DNA from: Synechococcus sp. CB0101
GTDB taxonomy: Bacteria; Cyanobacteriota; Cyanobacteriia; PCC-6307; Cyanobiaceae
Direction of reading: 5' to 3'
DNA: 64,000 bases
Assembly (NCBI RefSeq): GCF_000179235.2
Contig: NZ_CP039373.1
Coordinates: 620,032 to 684,031, forward strand
Both the position numbers and the translations under genes were made by a program. The first letter of the stretch is position 1. The number at the start of each line of letters is the position of its first letter. The notes under the pieces are model-generated. The model did no database searches. It was not told where the DNA came from and was given only the letters and a program-made list of their open reading frames with translations. Positions 1 to 8,845 of this stretch are shown piece by piece.

Positions 1-366
1 GCCATTCAGTTCTTCCGCGGTGTCGACGAGCCTGTGGTTCCTGATATCCGCATGACCCGCTCGCGCGATGGGCGCACCGGTCAGGCGATTTTTGTGTTCG
101 ATCAGCCCGAAGCCCTCTCCCCCGAAAGCATGGGCGACATCGGCGGGATGTACATGGTGGATGAGGAGGGCCAACTGGTCACCCGCGAGGTGAACGCCAA
201 GTTTGTGAACGGCAAACCAGCGGCACTCGAAGCCACCTACACCTGGAAAACCCCGGAAGATTTCGAGCGCTTCATGCGCTTCGCCCAGCGCTACGCCGAC
301 AGCCACGACCTCGGGTTCTCCCAGAAAGAGAACAACGCTGGCGATAACGCCGAAGCCGCCGAGTAA
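1..366 (+). CDS. psb28: Photosystem II assembly protein Psb28, 5'-truncated
   Basis: The window opens inside this gene: frame 1 is open from base 1 and reads [20 protein letters not shown], the start of the Psb28 family, so only the first one or two codons are missing. The visible 121 residues cover almost the whole small soluble family fold, with the conserved TRSRDG segment followed by a Phe-rich strand. Psb28 binds the CP47/RC47 intermediates of photosystem II on the cytoplasmic face of the thylakoid and helps assembly; it is not part of the mature complex. The C-terminal tail is acidic and Asn/Ala-rich. The next gene starts 10 bases downstream on the same strand. Confidence 0.93.
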   Translation, partial: AIQFFRGVDEPVVPDIRMTRSRDGRTGQAIFVFDQPEALSPESMGDIGGMYMVDEEGQLVTREVNAKFVNGKPAALEATYTWKTPEDFERFMRFAQRYADSHDLGFSQKENNAGDNAEAAE

Positions 367-376
367 GCCAAAGACC

Positions 377-1432
377 ATGCGATTTGGCCAGGCACTCGGT
401 CTGATCGCAACGGCGGCCGCAGTGCTGTTGCTGTGGTCGCTGCGGCATGTGGTGATTCAGCTGTTCGCGGCCGTGGTGCTGGCCATGGCGTTATGCACCC
501 TGGTGGGTGTGGTGCGCGTACGGCTGCGCTGCAGCCGCCCCCTGGCACTGCTGCTGAGCCTGGTGGGGCTGCTGCTGCTGGTGGCCGTAGCCCTTGCCGC
601 CGTGGTGCCGCCGTTTGTGGAGCAGTTCCAGCAGCTGCTGCTGCAATTGCCCATCGCCGCCGACCGTGCCGGGACCCTGCTGCGTGACCTCATGGATGTG
701 AGCAGCCGCATGCTTTACGGCCAGCAGGCCCTCGATTGGCTCCGGCAGAACTGGGGCAGCAGCAGCTCCAACACTGAAGCCCTTGGACAGGGCTTGCAGA
801 ACCTGCTCGGTTTGGCGGGAAATCTTGGCGGCGGCCTGCTCCAGCTGCTGTTTGTGCTGGCGGTAGCCCTGATGATTGCCGTGCAGCCCACGGCCTACCG
901 CGAGGTGGCTGTGCTGCTGGCGCCGTCGTTTTATCGCCGCCGTCTGCGGGAGGTGCTGCTGCAATGTGGTGAAGCCCTCAGCAGCTGGATGGGCGGAGTG
1001 CTGATCAGCTCCGTCTGTGTGGCGCTGCTGGCGGGGATCGGGCTGTCGCTCCTGGGCGTGAAGCTGGTGGTGGCCAATGCCCTGCTGGCGGGGCTGCTCA
1101 ATGTGATCCCCAATGTCGGGCCCACCTTGAGCACCGTGTTCCCGATGTCGGTGGCGCTGCTGGTGTCGCCGTGGAAGGCTCTGGCTGTGTTGGGGCTCTA
1201 CGTGCTGGTGCAAAACCTGGAGAGCTACCTGATCACCCCATCGGTGATGCAGCACCAGGTGAAGCTGCTGCCTGGGCTCACCCTGGCGGCACAGTTTGTC
1301 TTCACAGTGCTGTTTGGTCCACTCGGCCTGCTGCTGGCACTGCCGCTGGCGGTGTGTCTGCAGGTGGTGATTCGTGAGGTGTTGATCCACGATGTGCTCG
1401 ATCCGTGGCAGCGCCAACGCCTCTCCCCATGA
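377..1432 (+). CDS. AI-2E family (PerM-like) membrane transporter, copy 1
   Basis: A 351-residue polytopic membrane protein. It has two hydrophobic segments at the N-terminus (residues about 8-35 and 58-78), a hydrophilic stretch rich in Gln, Leu and Ser, then a cluster of hydrophobic helices with the family's conserved 'NVIPNVGPTLS' loop and a C-terminal membrane hairpin. This is the layout of the AI-2E / PerM / UPF0118 family, whose members export or exchange small molecules or ions; the substrate cannot be read from sequence. The gene overlaps the next, related gene by four bases (ATGA), so the two are probably translated together. It could equally be named UPF0118 protein. Confidence 0.85.
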   Translation: MRFGQALGLIATAAAVLLLWSLRHVVIQLFAAVVLAMALCTLVGVVRVRLRCSRPLALLLSLVGLLLLVAVALAAVVPPFVEQFQQLLLQLPIAADRAGTLLRDLMDVSSRMLYGQQALDWLRQNWGSSSSNTEALGQGLQNLLGLAGNLGGGLLQLLFVLAVALMIAVQPTAYREVAVLLAPSFYRRRLREVLLQCGEALSSWMGGVLISSVCVALLAGIGLSLLGVKLVVANALLAGLLNVIPNVGPTLSTVFPMSVALLVSPWKALAVLGLYVLVQNLESYLITPSVMQHQVKLLPGLTLAAQFVFTVLFGPLGLLLALPLAVCLQVVIREVLIHDVLDPWQRQRLSP

Positions 1433-2430
1433 CCCTGCGCGGCCTGATCGGTTTGCTCGCCCTGGTGGTGCTGGGGCTGTTGGCCTGGGAACTGCGCTGG
1501 GTGCTGCTGGTGCTGTTCGGCGCCGTGGTGCTGGCGGTGGCTCTGGATGTGCCGGTGAGCTGGCTGCGGCGGTTCACGCCGATGAACCGGCCCCAGGCCC
1601 TCACGGTGGTGGTGCTGTTGTTGCTGCTGGGGGGCTGGCAGCTGGGTGAAGTGCTGCTGCCCGAATTGATCGAGCAGGTGCAGCAGTTCACCCAATTGGT
1701 GCCGGCACTACTCAACCGTGTGGGGGAGCTGCTGGGCGGGGTGGCCATGCTCGAAAGCCTGGAAGGTCGCGTGGCCGAACTGGCCACCTTCGACAAACTG
1801 CAACCCCTCGGCGGCCAATTGCTCGGCTTTGCAGGCGGCGCCGCCAACGGCACGATTCAGCTGCTGCTGATGGTGCTGCTGGCTCTGCTGCTGGTGCTCG
1901 ATCCCCGCAGCCATCAACGCTTGGTGGTGGCGGCCACACCAGCCCACTACCGCGGCATGGCGGGTGAACTACTCAGCGCCTGCCGCCAGGCCTTGGGGGG
2001 CTGGCTGGCTGGGATGACGATCTCTGCCAGCGCGGTGTTTCTGCTCACCTGGGCTGGGCTGGCGGCGCTCAAGGTGCCCCTGGCTCTCTTGAGCGGCCTG
2101 GTCTGCGGCCTGCTCACCTTTGTGCCCACCATCGGCCCCACCGTGGCCACGCTGTTGCCCCTGGCCGTGGCGCTGTTGGTGTCTCCTGCGCTGGCCCTGC
2201 AGGTGTTGATCCTGCGGCTGGTGCTGCAAAACGCTGAGGCGTTCCTGCTCACCCCCCTGCTGCTGAGCCGCACGGTGAATCTCCTACCCACGGTGGCGCT
2301 GATGGCCCAGCTGAGCCTGGGTGCCCTGCTGGGTCTGCCGGGGGTGCTGCTGGCCCTACCGCTGGTGGTGGTGCTGCAGGTGCTCTCTCAGCGGGTGCTG
2401 GTGGAGCAGATCATGGATCGCTGGTTGTAG
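1429..2430 (+). CDS. AI-2E family (PerM-like) membrane transporter, copy 2
   Basis: A 333-residue polytopic membrane protein of the same family as the gene just upstream, with the matching loop 'FVPTIGPTVATL' where copy 1 has 'VIPNVGPTLSTV'. A GTG at 1405 is also in frame, but the ATG at 1429 is preferred because it forms an ATGA overlap with the stop of copy 1 and keeps the N-terminus starting just before the first membrane helix. The two are clearly tandem paralogs that have diverged considerably. Substrate unknown. The stop codon ends 2 bases before the convergent small gene at 2432. Confidence 0.83.
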   Translation: MTLRGLIGLLALVVLGLLAWELRWVLLVLFGAVVLAVALDVPVSWLRRFTPMNRPQALTVVVLLLLLGGWQLGEVLLPELIEQVQQFTQLVPALLNRVGELLGGVAMLESLEGRVAELATFDKLQPLGGQLLGFAGGAANGTIQLLLMVLLALLLVLDPRSHQRLVVAATPAHYRGMAGELLSACRQALGGWLAGMTISASAVFLLTWAGLAALKVPLALLSGLVCGLLTFVPTIGPTVATLLPLAVALLVSPALALQVLILRLVLQNAEAFLLTPLLLSRTVNLLPTVALMAQLSLGALLGLPGVLLALPLVVVLQVLSQRVLVEQIMDRWL

Positions 2431-2431
2431 T

Positions 2432-2638
2432 TCAACGCGCCCGCTGGAACAACCAGGGCGAGCAGACCAGCACAGCGAGAGCCAATGGGTGGTGGCGCGG
2501 GATTTCCGCCAGGCTGCTGAAGGTGAAGTGATCGAGCAAGAGCTGCAGCTCGGTGCGCAGATCGAGCAGAGCGAAGAGCACCAGCAGCAGCGGGATCAGC
2601 GGCAGTGGCCGGCGTGGGGAGCGGCCGGCATTCTTCAT
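2432..2638 (-). CDS. Small membrane protein translationally coupled to secF
   Basis: A 68-residue protein with a basic N-terminus (MKNAGRSPRR) and two hydrophobic stretches (about residues 12-26 and 50-65), consistent with a small inner or thylakoid membrane protein. Its ATG (2636-2638 on the reverse strand) overlaps the TGA of secF in an ATGA arrangement, which argues that it is a real, coupled gene rather than a shadow. It is the last gene of the secD-secF unit. I do not recognise a named family. A link with the Sec translocase is suggested only by position. Confidence 0.68.
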   Translation of the reverse strand: MKNAGRSPRRPLPLIPLLLVLFALLDLRTELQLLLDHFTFSSLAEIPRHHPLALAVLVCSPWLFQRAR

Positions 2639-3627
2639 CGACGTGCCAGTAAGGGCAGCAGGGTTGGCGCGATGCCGATGCTCGACCAGCTCCCCACCCC
2701 AATGCCCACGGTGAGCGCCACAGCAAACCAGAACAGGCTGCCGCCACCGAACAGCAATAGGGCAATCAAGGGCAGCAGGGTGGTGAACGAGGTGTAGAGC
2801 GAGCGCGTGAGGGTGGCGTCCACAGCCAGATCCACCTGATCAGAGAGCCCGAGATCGCGAACCTCGCGGCGTTGCTCACGGATTCGGTCGAAGACCACCA
2901 CGGTGTCGTTCACCGAGTAGCCCGCCACCGTGATCAAGGCCACGGCAAACAGCGAATCCACTTCCACGCCGCGGAGCAAACCCAACCAGGCGAACACGCC
3001 ACAGGTGATCAACACATCGTGGGCGAGGCAAAGCAGCGCCAAACCGGCATAAATGCCGTCGTAGCGGAAGCTGATGTAGGCGGCGATCAAGGCAAAGCTC
3101 ACCAGCAGCGACACAGCGCTGCTGCGCAGCAGCTGACCACCGAGGGATGGACCAATGGTGTTCACCGACAACTGGGCCGGGTTCACCGCACCAATCAGCG
3201 GGGTGAGGCCATCGAGCAATGTCTGGGTTTGCTCCGGCTCCAGATCCGGGAGGCGCAACTCCAGCGAGCGGCCACCATCCAGCACCTGCACCCTGGCACT
3301 GCTCAACCGAGGCGGTTCAGCACCAGCCACAGCCGGTAAGGAGATGGCCAGCAAGCGTTGCTGCACGGCATCCGCCGTGAGGCTGGCGCAATCAGAGGCG
3401 GTGCAGCTGCGCTCAATCTGCAGCTGGGTACCACCGGTGAAATCAAGCCCAGGGCGCAGGGGGGCACCGATGCGCGGGTTGCTCCAGCACAGGGCCATGC
3501 CCACGAGACTGAGCAGAACAGCCAGCCCAGAAACGAGCCAACCCTGGCGGCGGATGCGCGTGATCCGAAAGCGTGGCTCAGCCATGGCGGAGGCGCCCAT
3601 CTGGGGAGCGGGGGTACTGGCGGTCAT
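2635..3627 (-). CDS. secF: Protein translocase subunit SecF
   Basis: A 330-residue RND-superfamily protein. It has an N-terminal membrane helix (about residues 30-50), the GLDFTGGTQL segment typical of SecF just after it, a periplasmic or lumenal domain to about residue 165, and five more membrane helices that include the conserved 'GYSVNDTVVVFDRIRE' motif. SecF works with SecD to use the proton gradient to pull preproteins out of the SecYEG channel. The start overlaps the secD stop (TGATG) and the stop overlaps the next small gene (ATGA), so this is a tight three-gene unit. Confidence 0.96.
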   Translation of the reverse strand: MTASTPAPQMGASAMAEPRFRITRIRRQGWLVSGLAVLLSLVGMALCWSNPRIGAPLRPGLDFTGGTQLQIERSCTASDCASLTADAVQQRLLAISLPAVAGAEPPRLSSARVQVLDGGRSLELRLPDLEPEQTQTLLDGLTPLIGAVNPAQLSVNTIGPSLGGQLLRSSAVSLLVSFALIAAYISFRYDGIYAGLALLCLAHDVLITCGVFAWLGLLRGVEVDSLFAVALITVAGYSVNDTVVVFDRIREQRREVRDLGLSDQVDLAVDATLTRSLYTSFTTLLPLIALLLFGGGSLFWFAVALTVGIGVGSWSSIGIAPTLLPLLARR

Positions 3628-5108
3628 CAGGAGGCACTCCCGGGCAGCTGGGCAGAGGGGAGAAAGAAGGTGGGGCGGCGCAAACCGGAATAGCCCATCA
3701 GCAAGCGCAGCAAGGTGCGGGTGCAGCTGAGGGCAGTGAACAAGCTCAGCACCAGGCCGATGCCGAGGGTGAGTGCGAAGCCCTTCACCAGACCGGTACC
3801 CAAAGCGAACAAAGCCGCGCAGCTGATCAAACCAGTGACATGGCCATCCAGGATTGAGGAGAAGGCCAGTGAGAACCCGGCATCGATCGAGCGGATCAGC
3901 GTGTTGCCGCGGCGGAGCTCTTCCTTCACCCGCTCAAAGATCAGCACGTTGGCATCCACGGCAATGCCGATGGACAGGATGAATCCAGCGATCCCCGGCA
4001 GGGTGAGGGTCACAGGGATCAAGGCGTAGAGCGCCAGGTTGAACAGGGCATAGAGCGCCAGCGCCACCACCGCCACGAACCCTGGTAGGCGATACATCAC
4101 CACCATGAACACCGCCACCAACGCCAGGCCAAACAGGCCGGCGGAGAGGCTGCGCTGCACGTTTTCAGCGCCGAGGGTGGCACCAATCGTGCGTTGCTCG
4201 ATCACTTTCACCGGCAAAGGGAGGGAGCCGCCCCGCAGCTGCACTTCCAAGTCACGGGCCTCTTCAGCGCTGAAGTTGCCCGTGATGCTGGCGGCACCGC
4301 CGGTGATGCCGGCGGGCTTGAACTCCGGTCCCACACTCGCCTCGCTGATCGAGCGGCCATCGAGCACGATCCCCAGCAGGCGACCCGTGCCGGCAATCCC
4401 CTGGGTGAGCTCGGCAAATTTGCGACCGCCATCGGTGTTGAAGGCGAGCGTCACATCCCAGCCGCTGCCGGTCTGCTGTTGCTGGCGGCCGGCGCTGGTG
4501 AGGTCTTTACCGGTGAGTTCCGCCGGTTCGTAGAGAGGAACGATACGCTGCTTAACCTCGTCTAAAAGCTGCTCGAGCTGTTGAATTTCGCTGCTGCCGG
4601 GCGGCACCTTCACCCCAAGCTGATCGAGGGCCTTGGCAAGCTCTTCGGTTTTGAACTCAGGCTGCTGATCACCGACGGTCTGTTGGGCCCGGCTCTGGTT
4701 GAGCACCGCCTCAGCCTGGCGCTTGAGCTTCAGCAGCCCCGTCATCTCCTCTTCGGTGCCTGCCTTCTGGGCCCGAAATTCCAAGAGGGCGGGTTTACCC
4801 AGCACCTTGGCAACCCGGCTGGGGTCCTGCTCATTAGGAAGCTGCAGCACCAGTTGATCGTCGCCCACGCTCTGCAGGGTGGATTCCGCCACGCCGAGGC
4901 CGTTGATGCGGCGGTCGAGCACGTCTTTCACCGCCTCGAGCTGTTCGCCCTTCACCTGCTTGATCGCACCGGCTGGTAACACCTGCAGGGTTAGCTGGCT
5001 ACCGCCCCTGAGATCCAGGCCTAGCTGAAGTGGACTATTAACAAGAACGGCTCCAGCCGCAATCGCCAGAGCCAGGATCAGGGCAAACCACCCCTGTTGA
5101 CGCGCCAT
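3627..5108 (-). CDS. secD: Protein translocase subunit SecD
   Basis: A 493-residue SecD: an N-terminal membrane helix, the 'LGLDLRGGSQLTLQV' motif at about residues 29-43, a large extracytoplasmic P1-type domain, and a C-terminal block of membrane helices with 'SIGIAVDANVLIFERVKEEL', the SecD counterpart of the SecF motif. Length is within the usual range for SecD kept as a separate polypeptide. The stop overlaps the secF start by one base. In cyanobacteria SecDF may serve both plasma and thylakoid membranes; that is general knowledge and not visible here. Confidence 0.97.
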   Translation of the reverse strand: MARQQGWFALILALAIAAGAVLVNSPLQLGLDLRGGSQLTLQVLPAGAIKQVKGEQLEAVKDVLDRRINGLGVAESTLQSVGDDQLVLQLPNEQDPSRVAKVLGKPALLEFRAQKAGTEEEMTGLLKLKRQAEAVLNQSRAQQTVGDQQPEFKTEELAKALDQLGVKVPPGSSEIQQLEQLLDEVKQRIVPLYEPAELTGKDLTSAGRQQQQTGSGWDVTLAFNTDGGRKFAELTQGIAGTGRLLGIVLDGRSISEASVGPEFKPAGITGGAASITGNFSAEEARDLEVQLRGGSLPLPVKVIEQRTIGATLGAENVQRSLSAGLFGLALVAVFMVVMYRLPGFVAVVALALYALFNLALYALIPVTLTLPGIAGFILSIGIAVDANVLIFERVKEELRRGNTLIRSIDAGFSLAFSSILDGHVTGLISCAALFALGTGLVKGFALTLGIGLVLSLFTALSCTRTLLRLLMGYSGLRRPTFFLPSAQLPGSAS

Positions 5109-5183
5109 CGGTGTTGTGAGGGGTCGGTGTTGGAGGGGGAAGGGTTCTGGAACGGTGGCTGAAACGTGCCGCCGCCCCGCCGA

Positions 5184-6167
5184 TCAGACCTGGCCGCTCT
5201 TGAGCGCCTTGGCCGCTTCCACGATCTGGTGGGGCTGAATGATCGTGAGGTTCTCGAGGGTGCCGTTGTAGGGGGTGGGAATGTCCTGGGAGGACAAGCG
5301 CACCGGACGGCAGTCGAGATCATCGAAGCACTGCTCGGTGATCAACGCCATCAGCTCGGCGCCGATGCCACCGGTCTTCATGCACTCCTCAACGATCAGC
5401 ACCTTGTGGGTCTTGCGGATCGAGCGGGAGATGGTCTCCATGTCGAAGGGCTTGAGGCTGATCAGGTCGATCAGCTCCACGCTCACGCCGTCTTTCTCCA
5501 GTTGCTCCACCGCCTTGAGGCAGTGGTGGCGCATGCGCGAATAAGTGAGGATCGTCACGTCGGAGCCTTCCTTCACCAGATCCGCCTGATCCAGGGCGCA
5601 GGTGTAGTCGCCGGAGGGGATCTCCTCGGAGAGATTGTAGAGGAGAACGTGCTCGAAGAAGAGCACGGGGTTGTTGTCGCGGATGGCGGCCTTCATCAGG
5701 CCCTTCGCGTTGGTGGGGGTGCTCACCGCCACGATCTTGATGCCGGGCACCGCGTGGAAGTAGGCCTCGAGGCGCTGGCTGTGCTCAGCACCCAGCTGAC
5801 GGCCCACGCCGCCGGGGCCGCGCACCACGGCGGGGATCGTGAAATTACCGCCGCTGGTGTAGCGAAGCATCCCCATGTTGTTGGAGATCTGGTTGAACGC
5901 GAGCAGCAGGAAGCCCATGTTCATGCCCTCCACGATCGGGCGCAGGCCCGTCATCGCGGCGCCCACGGCCATGCCGGTGAAGGCGTTTTCGGCGATCGGG
6001 GTGTCCAACACCCGCAGTTCGCCGTATTTGTCGTAGAGGTCTTTGGTGACCTTGTAGGAGCCGCCGTACTGGCCCACGTCTTCCCCCATCACGCACACGT
6101 GGGGATCGCGAGCCATCTCTTCGTCGATGGCTTCGCGCAGGGCGTTGAACAGCAGGGTCTCAGCCAC
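5184..6167 (-). CDS. pdhB: Pyruvate dehydrogenase E1 component, beta subunit
   Basis: A 327-residue transketolase-type beta subunit, starting [18 protein letters not shown]. It carries the conserved '[18 protein letters not shown]' segment near residues 26-43, a central pyrimidine-binding region, and the C-terminal half with '[20 protein letters not shown]'. It pairs with the alpha subunit to decarboxylate pyruvate with thiamine diphosphate and feed acetyl-CoA synthesis. The alpha, E2 and E3 genes are not in this window, as expected for cyanobacteria, where pdh genes are scattered. It lies upstream of secD on the same strand, with 75 bases between them. Confidence 0.95.
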   Translation of the reverse strand: MAETLLFNALREAIDEEMARDPHVCVMGEDVGQYGGSYKVTKDLYDKYGELRVLDTPIAENAFTGMAVGAAMTGLRPIVEGMNMGFLLLAFNQISNNMGMLRYTSGGNFTIPAVVRGPGGVGRQLGAEHSQRLEAYFHAVPGIKIVAVSTPTNAKGLMKAAIRDNNPVLFFEHVLLYNLSEEIPSGDYTCALDQADLVKEGSDVTILTYSRMRHHCLKAVEQLEKDGVSVELIDLISLKPFDMETISRSIRKTHKVLIVEECMKTGGIGAELMALITEQCFDDLDCRPVRLSSQDIPTPYNGTLENLTIIQPHQIVEAAKALKSGQV

Positions 6168-6214
6168 AGCGGAGCACTCAGTCCGGCTCAGGCCGGTCGC
6201 TGCGCCAACTTATC

Positions 6215-6310
6215 TCAGCCGCCTGCAGCGAAGGTGACGAGCAGCAGCACCGACAGCAGCATGCCGGGCGAGAGGAGCAGCACCAGCAGCTGCAGATCGT
6301 GGGCTGTCAT
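6215..6310 (-). CDS. Possible 31-residue single-span membrane peptide
   Basis: An ATG-started ORF of 31 codons between the DUF3082 gene and pdhB, all on the same strand. The predicted peptide begins MTAHDLQLLVLLLSP and is almost entirely hydrophobic, giving one membrane span with a short polar N-terminus. Small one-helix proteins are common in cyanobacterial photosynthetic complexes, but I cannot match this one to any of the known Psb, Psa or Pet subunits. The call rests on the clean ATG, the strong hydrophobic pattern and the lack of another explanation for the gap. It could be chance. Confidence 0.42.
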   Translation of the reverse strand: MTAHDLQLLVLLLSPGMLLSVLLLVTFAAGG

Positions 6311-6336
6311 CGGCCATATGTCGACGCCCTCCAAGG

Positions 6337-6687
6337 CTAGGGAGTTTGTTCCGCTTCGCTCCAACCCGGCATCAAGCTGCGCAGGAATGTGAAAAACAGG
6401 CCCAGCCCCACGAAGGCGAAGGTGAAGGTGGCCAGAAAGCTCATCCCCACGATCAGCGTCTTCATGAACACGGCGATGCTCTGGGCAAAGCGCACGTCGT
6501 AGTGGGGGGGATGCTCGGCGTAGTAGCCCACGATCCGCTGGGCCAGCTGCAGCGCCAGCCAGCCAAAACCAAAGCTGGTGAGCGAGCCGCTCAGAAAGCT
6601 GATGGGGCCCTTGCGCTGCCGCTTCGGGCTGCCCGATGCAGCCGAAGGCTCAGCGGAGAGCTGGTCGGTGGCTGGCTGTTCGCTCAC
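6337..6687 (-). CDS. DUF3082 domain membrane protein
   Basis: A 116-residue protein with a hydrophilic Ser/Ala/Glu-rich N-terminus, a KRQRKGP basic stretch, then two membrane helices around residues 50-65 and 80-105 separated by a segment containing 'HPPHYDVRFAQSIAVFMKTL'. This matches the cyanobacterial and plastid DUF3082 family, of unknown function. The GTG at 6685-6687 is chosen because it lies just after the ispE stop; the frame stays open further upstream only by running inside ispE. The gap to ispE is 19 bases on the same strand. Confidence 0.78.
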   Translation of the reverse strand: MSEQPATDQLSAEPSAASGSPKRQRKGPISFLSGSLTSFGFGWLALQLAQRIVGYYAEHPPHYDVRFAQSIAVFMKTLIVGMSFLATFTFAFVGLGLFFTFLRSLMPGWSEAEQTP

Positions 6688-6706
6688 GGATCGGCGGCAC
6701 TCGGCG

Positions 6707-7639
6707 TCAGCCCAGCGTGGCACCGGAGCTGGTGCAGCGGCAGACCCAGGCCTCAAAGCCACCCTGCTGCAACTGGGGTTCCAGCTGCTGGTGGGCCGCC
6801 TGCGCGGCGGCGTGATCGGCAAAGAGGGCAAACAAACTGGGACCTGATCCGCTCATCGCCACCGCCAGGGCATCGGTGGCCTGACGCAGCAGGCTCAGGC
6901 CCTCGCGCACGCTGGCGACTTCGGGCTCCACCACGCCCTGCAAGTCATTGCGCAGGGGCGGCAGCGGCCGCTCACCCGCCAAGGCGGCCAACAGCGGCCC
7001 TTCTCGCAGGGCCTGGCGCCGCTGCTCGAATTCCGCCTCACTGCTGAGGTAAAAATCTTCGCGCTGCTCACGGCAGCGCCCATAGGCCCAGGGGGTCGAC
7101 ACACTCGCCTTGGGATGCTTGATCAGCAGCACACCCAAAGCAGGAGCGCCCGCCAGGGCAGCGGGCCCCAGCACTTCACCACGACCGAAACACAGCTGGG
7201 TGCCGCCTTCGATGCAGAACGGCATGTCGGAACCCAGCTGGGCGGCCATCTCCAGCAGCTGCTGGCGGCTGAAGCCACAGCCCCACAGCGCATTGAGGCC
7301 CACCAGGGCGGCTGCACCGTTGCTCGAGCCACCAGCCAGGCCCGCACCGATGGGGATGCGCTTCTCCAGCTCGATGGAGGCCCCCAGCTCCGGCAAACCC
7401 AGCCGCGCTTTGAGCAATTCGGCGGCCTTCACGATCAGGTTGCTGCCATCGGTGGGCAGGTCTGCGCGGTTACAGGTCAGGCTGATCTGGCCATCGGCCG
7501 TCGGGCGCAAGCGCAGCTGATCGGCGAGATCGAGCATCTGCATCACCATCGCCAGCTCGTGGAAGCCATCGGGCCGCAGCCCCAGCACCTCCAGATGCAA
7601 GTTGATCTTGGCGGGGGCGCTGACCAGCAGCTCAGCCAT
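6707..7639 (-). CDS. ispE: 4-diphosphocytidyl-2-C-methyl-D-erythritol kinase
   Basis: A 310-residue GHMP kinase. The N-terminus ([14 protein letters not shown]) holds the IspE substrate-binding motif and residues about 96-112 hold the ATP-binding loop '[17 protein letters not shown]'. The third GHMP motif is near the C-terminus ([14 protein letters not shown]). IspE phosphorylates CDP-methylerythritol in the MEP pathway, which supplies all isoprenoids in cyanobacteria: carotenoids, phytyl chains and quinone tails. It sits just downstream of rsmA (gap 10 bases), the ksgA-ispE order common in picocyanobacteria. Confidence 0.96.
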   Translation of the reverse strand: MAELLVSAPAKINLHLEVLGLRPDGFHELAMVMQMLDLADQLRLRPTADGQISLTCNRADLPTDGSNLIVKAAELLKARLGLPELGASIELEKRIPIGAGLAGGSSNGAAALVGLNALWGCGFSRQQLLEMAAQLGSDMPFCIEGGTQLCFGRGEVLGPAALAGAPALGVLLIKHPKASVSTPWAYGRCREQREDFYLSSEAEFEQRRQALREGPLLAALAGERPLPPLRNDLQGVVEPEVASVREGLSLLRQATDALAVAMSGSGPSLFALFADHAAAQAAHQQLEPQLQQGGFEAWVCRCTSSGATLG

Positions 7640-7649
7640 GCGAGGGGGT

Positions 7650-8462
7650 TCAGGCAGTGAGCCGATTCAAACCCGCCGCCAGCGCCACCCAAGCCGCTGG
7701 TGCCACCTCCTGGGGCCGCTGCTCCAGGCCAATACCCGCCTCTGCCGTCAACGCTTGCAGCTGATCAGGCGGCTGCAAGCCGGCCAGGGTGTTGCGCAGC
7801 ATCTTGCGGCGGGCGGCGAAACAGCGGCGCAGCAGGGTTTCCACCGTGCGAGCCAGGGCCGGATCCAACTGCTGATCGGGCGGCAAGGGATCGATCGCCA
7901 CCACCTCGCTCATCACCTTCGGTGGGGGCTGAAAACAGCGCGGCGGCACCAGGCACACCGTGCTGCAACGGGCCAGCAGCTGCATGCGCACGCTCAGGGC
8001 GGAATAGGCGCTGCTGCCCGGCCGCGCCCGGATCCGCTCCCCCACCTCCTGCTGCATCAACAGCACCAAGCGGCGGTAGGGCTGCGCCACGGGGCGATCG
8101 AGCCGCCCCACCAGCCGCTCCAGCAAGGGGCCTGTGATGTTGTACGGGATGTTGGCCACCACAATCCCAGCCTCAGGCAGCGGCACCGCCAACACATCTC
8201 CCGGGGTGAGGTCAAAGCGGGGATCGCCGCTAAAGCGCTCCTGCAACCCCTCCACCAGATCGCGATCGAGCTCCACGGCCCGCACCGCCGCTGCCGGAGA
8301 AGCCAGCAACCGTTCAGTGAGGGCCCCGCGGCCAGGCCCCACCTCCAACACCGTGTCGGCGGCGCTGAGTTCGGCCGCCGCGAGGATCTGATCCAACACC
8401 CGCTCATCTTTGAGCCAGTGCTGACCAAACCGTTTGCGGGTGCGGTGGGCCGCGAAGGTCAT
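7650..8462 (-). CDS. rsmA: 16S rRNA dimethyladenosine transferase RsmA (KsgA)
   Basis: A 270-residue Rossmann-fold methyltransferase with '[18 protein letters not shown]' at the N-terminus, the SAM-binding '[16 protein letters not shown]' and the catalytic '[11 protein letters not shown]' motif typical of the KsgA/Dim1 family. It dimethylates the two adjacent adenosines in the 3'-terminal hairpin of 16S rRNA, a late step of 30S maturation. A GTG five codons upstream (8477) is possible, but the ATG at 8460-8462 gives the normal N-terminus. It forms a two-gene unit with ispE. Confidence 0.96.
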   Translation of the reverse strand: MTFAAHRTRKRFGQHWLKDERVLDQILAAAELSAADTVLEVGPGRGALTERLLASPAAAVRAVELDRDLVEGLQERFSGDPRFDLTPGDVLAVPLPEAGIVVANIPYNITGPLLERLVGRLDRPVAQPYRRLVLLMQQEVGERIRARPGSSAYSALSVRMQLLARCSTVCLVPPRCFQPPPKVMSEVVAIDPLPPDQQLDPALARTVETLLRRCFAARRKMLRNTLAGLQPPDQLQALTAEAGIGLEQRPQEVAPAAWVALAAGLNRLTA

Positions 8463-8551
8463 CGATCCGTGCGCCACAGGCCTACTTCCAGATTGCTCCC
8501 TGGCCGTCCGCGCCCAACGGGGTTAAACACAGAAGCATCCATCCAACGCCG

Positions 8552-8845
8552 ATGCGCCATCCCGCCGCCTCCGCCTGGCTCACTGCACTGCCTGCCGCTG
8601 CAGCGCTCGTGCTGGCCATTGCCCCTCAAGCCCAGGCCGGATCGATCACCGCCGAATCGATGTGGGACAAGAAAAACGCCATCGAACGGGCCGAGGAGCA
8701 ACTACCAGCCAACGCCACGGTGACCAACACGCACTGCACCGTGGTCAACGTGACCATCGGCAACTACCGCTACATCTGCACCGTCGACTACACCACCACC
8801 CCTACGGCCCCAGCCAGCAGCGAATCCAGCGCACCGGCTCCTTAG
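8552..8845 (+). CDS. Small secreted protein, function unknown
   Basis: A 97-residue protein with a clear signal peptide: Arg/His near the start, a hydrophobic core (LTALPAAAALVLAIAP) and an AQA cleavage site at about residue 29. The mature part is about 70 residues with a central 'NTHCTVVNVTIGNYRYICTV' holding two Cys that could form a disulfide, and a Ser/Thr/Pro-rich tail. I do not recognise a named family. Its 3' end overlaps the convergent yraN gene by 44 bases, an unusually long coding overlap. Confidence 0.7.
   Translation: MRHPAASAWLTALPAAAALVLAIAPQAQAGSITAESMWDKKNAIERAEEQLPANATVTNTHCTVVNVTIGNYRYICTVDYTTTPTAPASSESSAPAP

Noticed and set aside
491-1417. A 308-codon open frame on the reverse strand
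   Set aside because: Antisense to the first AI-2E family gene; Gln/His-rich repeat-like composition comes from Leu codons (CTG) read backwards.
5166-6392. A 408-codon open frame on the + strand
   Set aside because: Antisense to pdhB, whose conserved segments are on the other strand; the frame is rich in His, Gly and Val without domain patterns.
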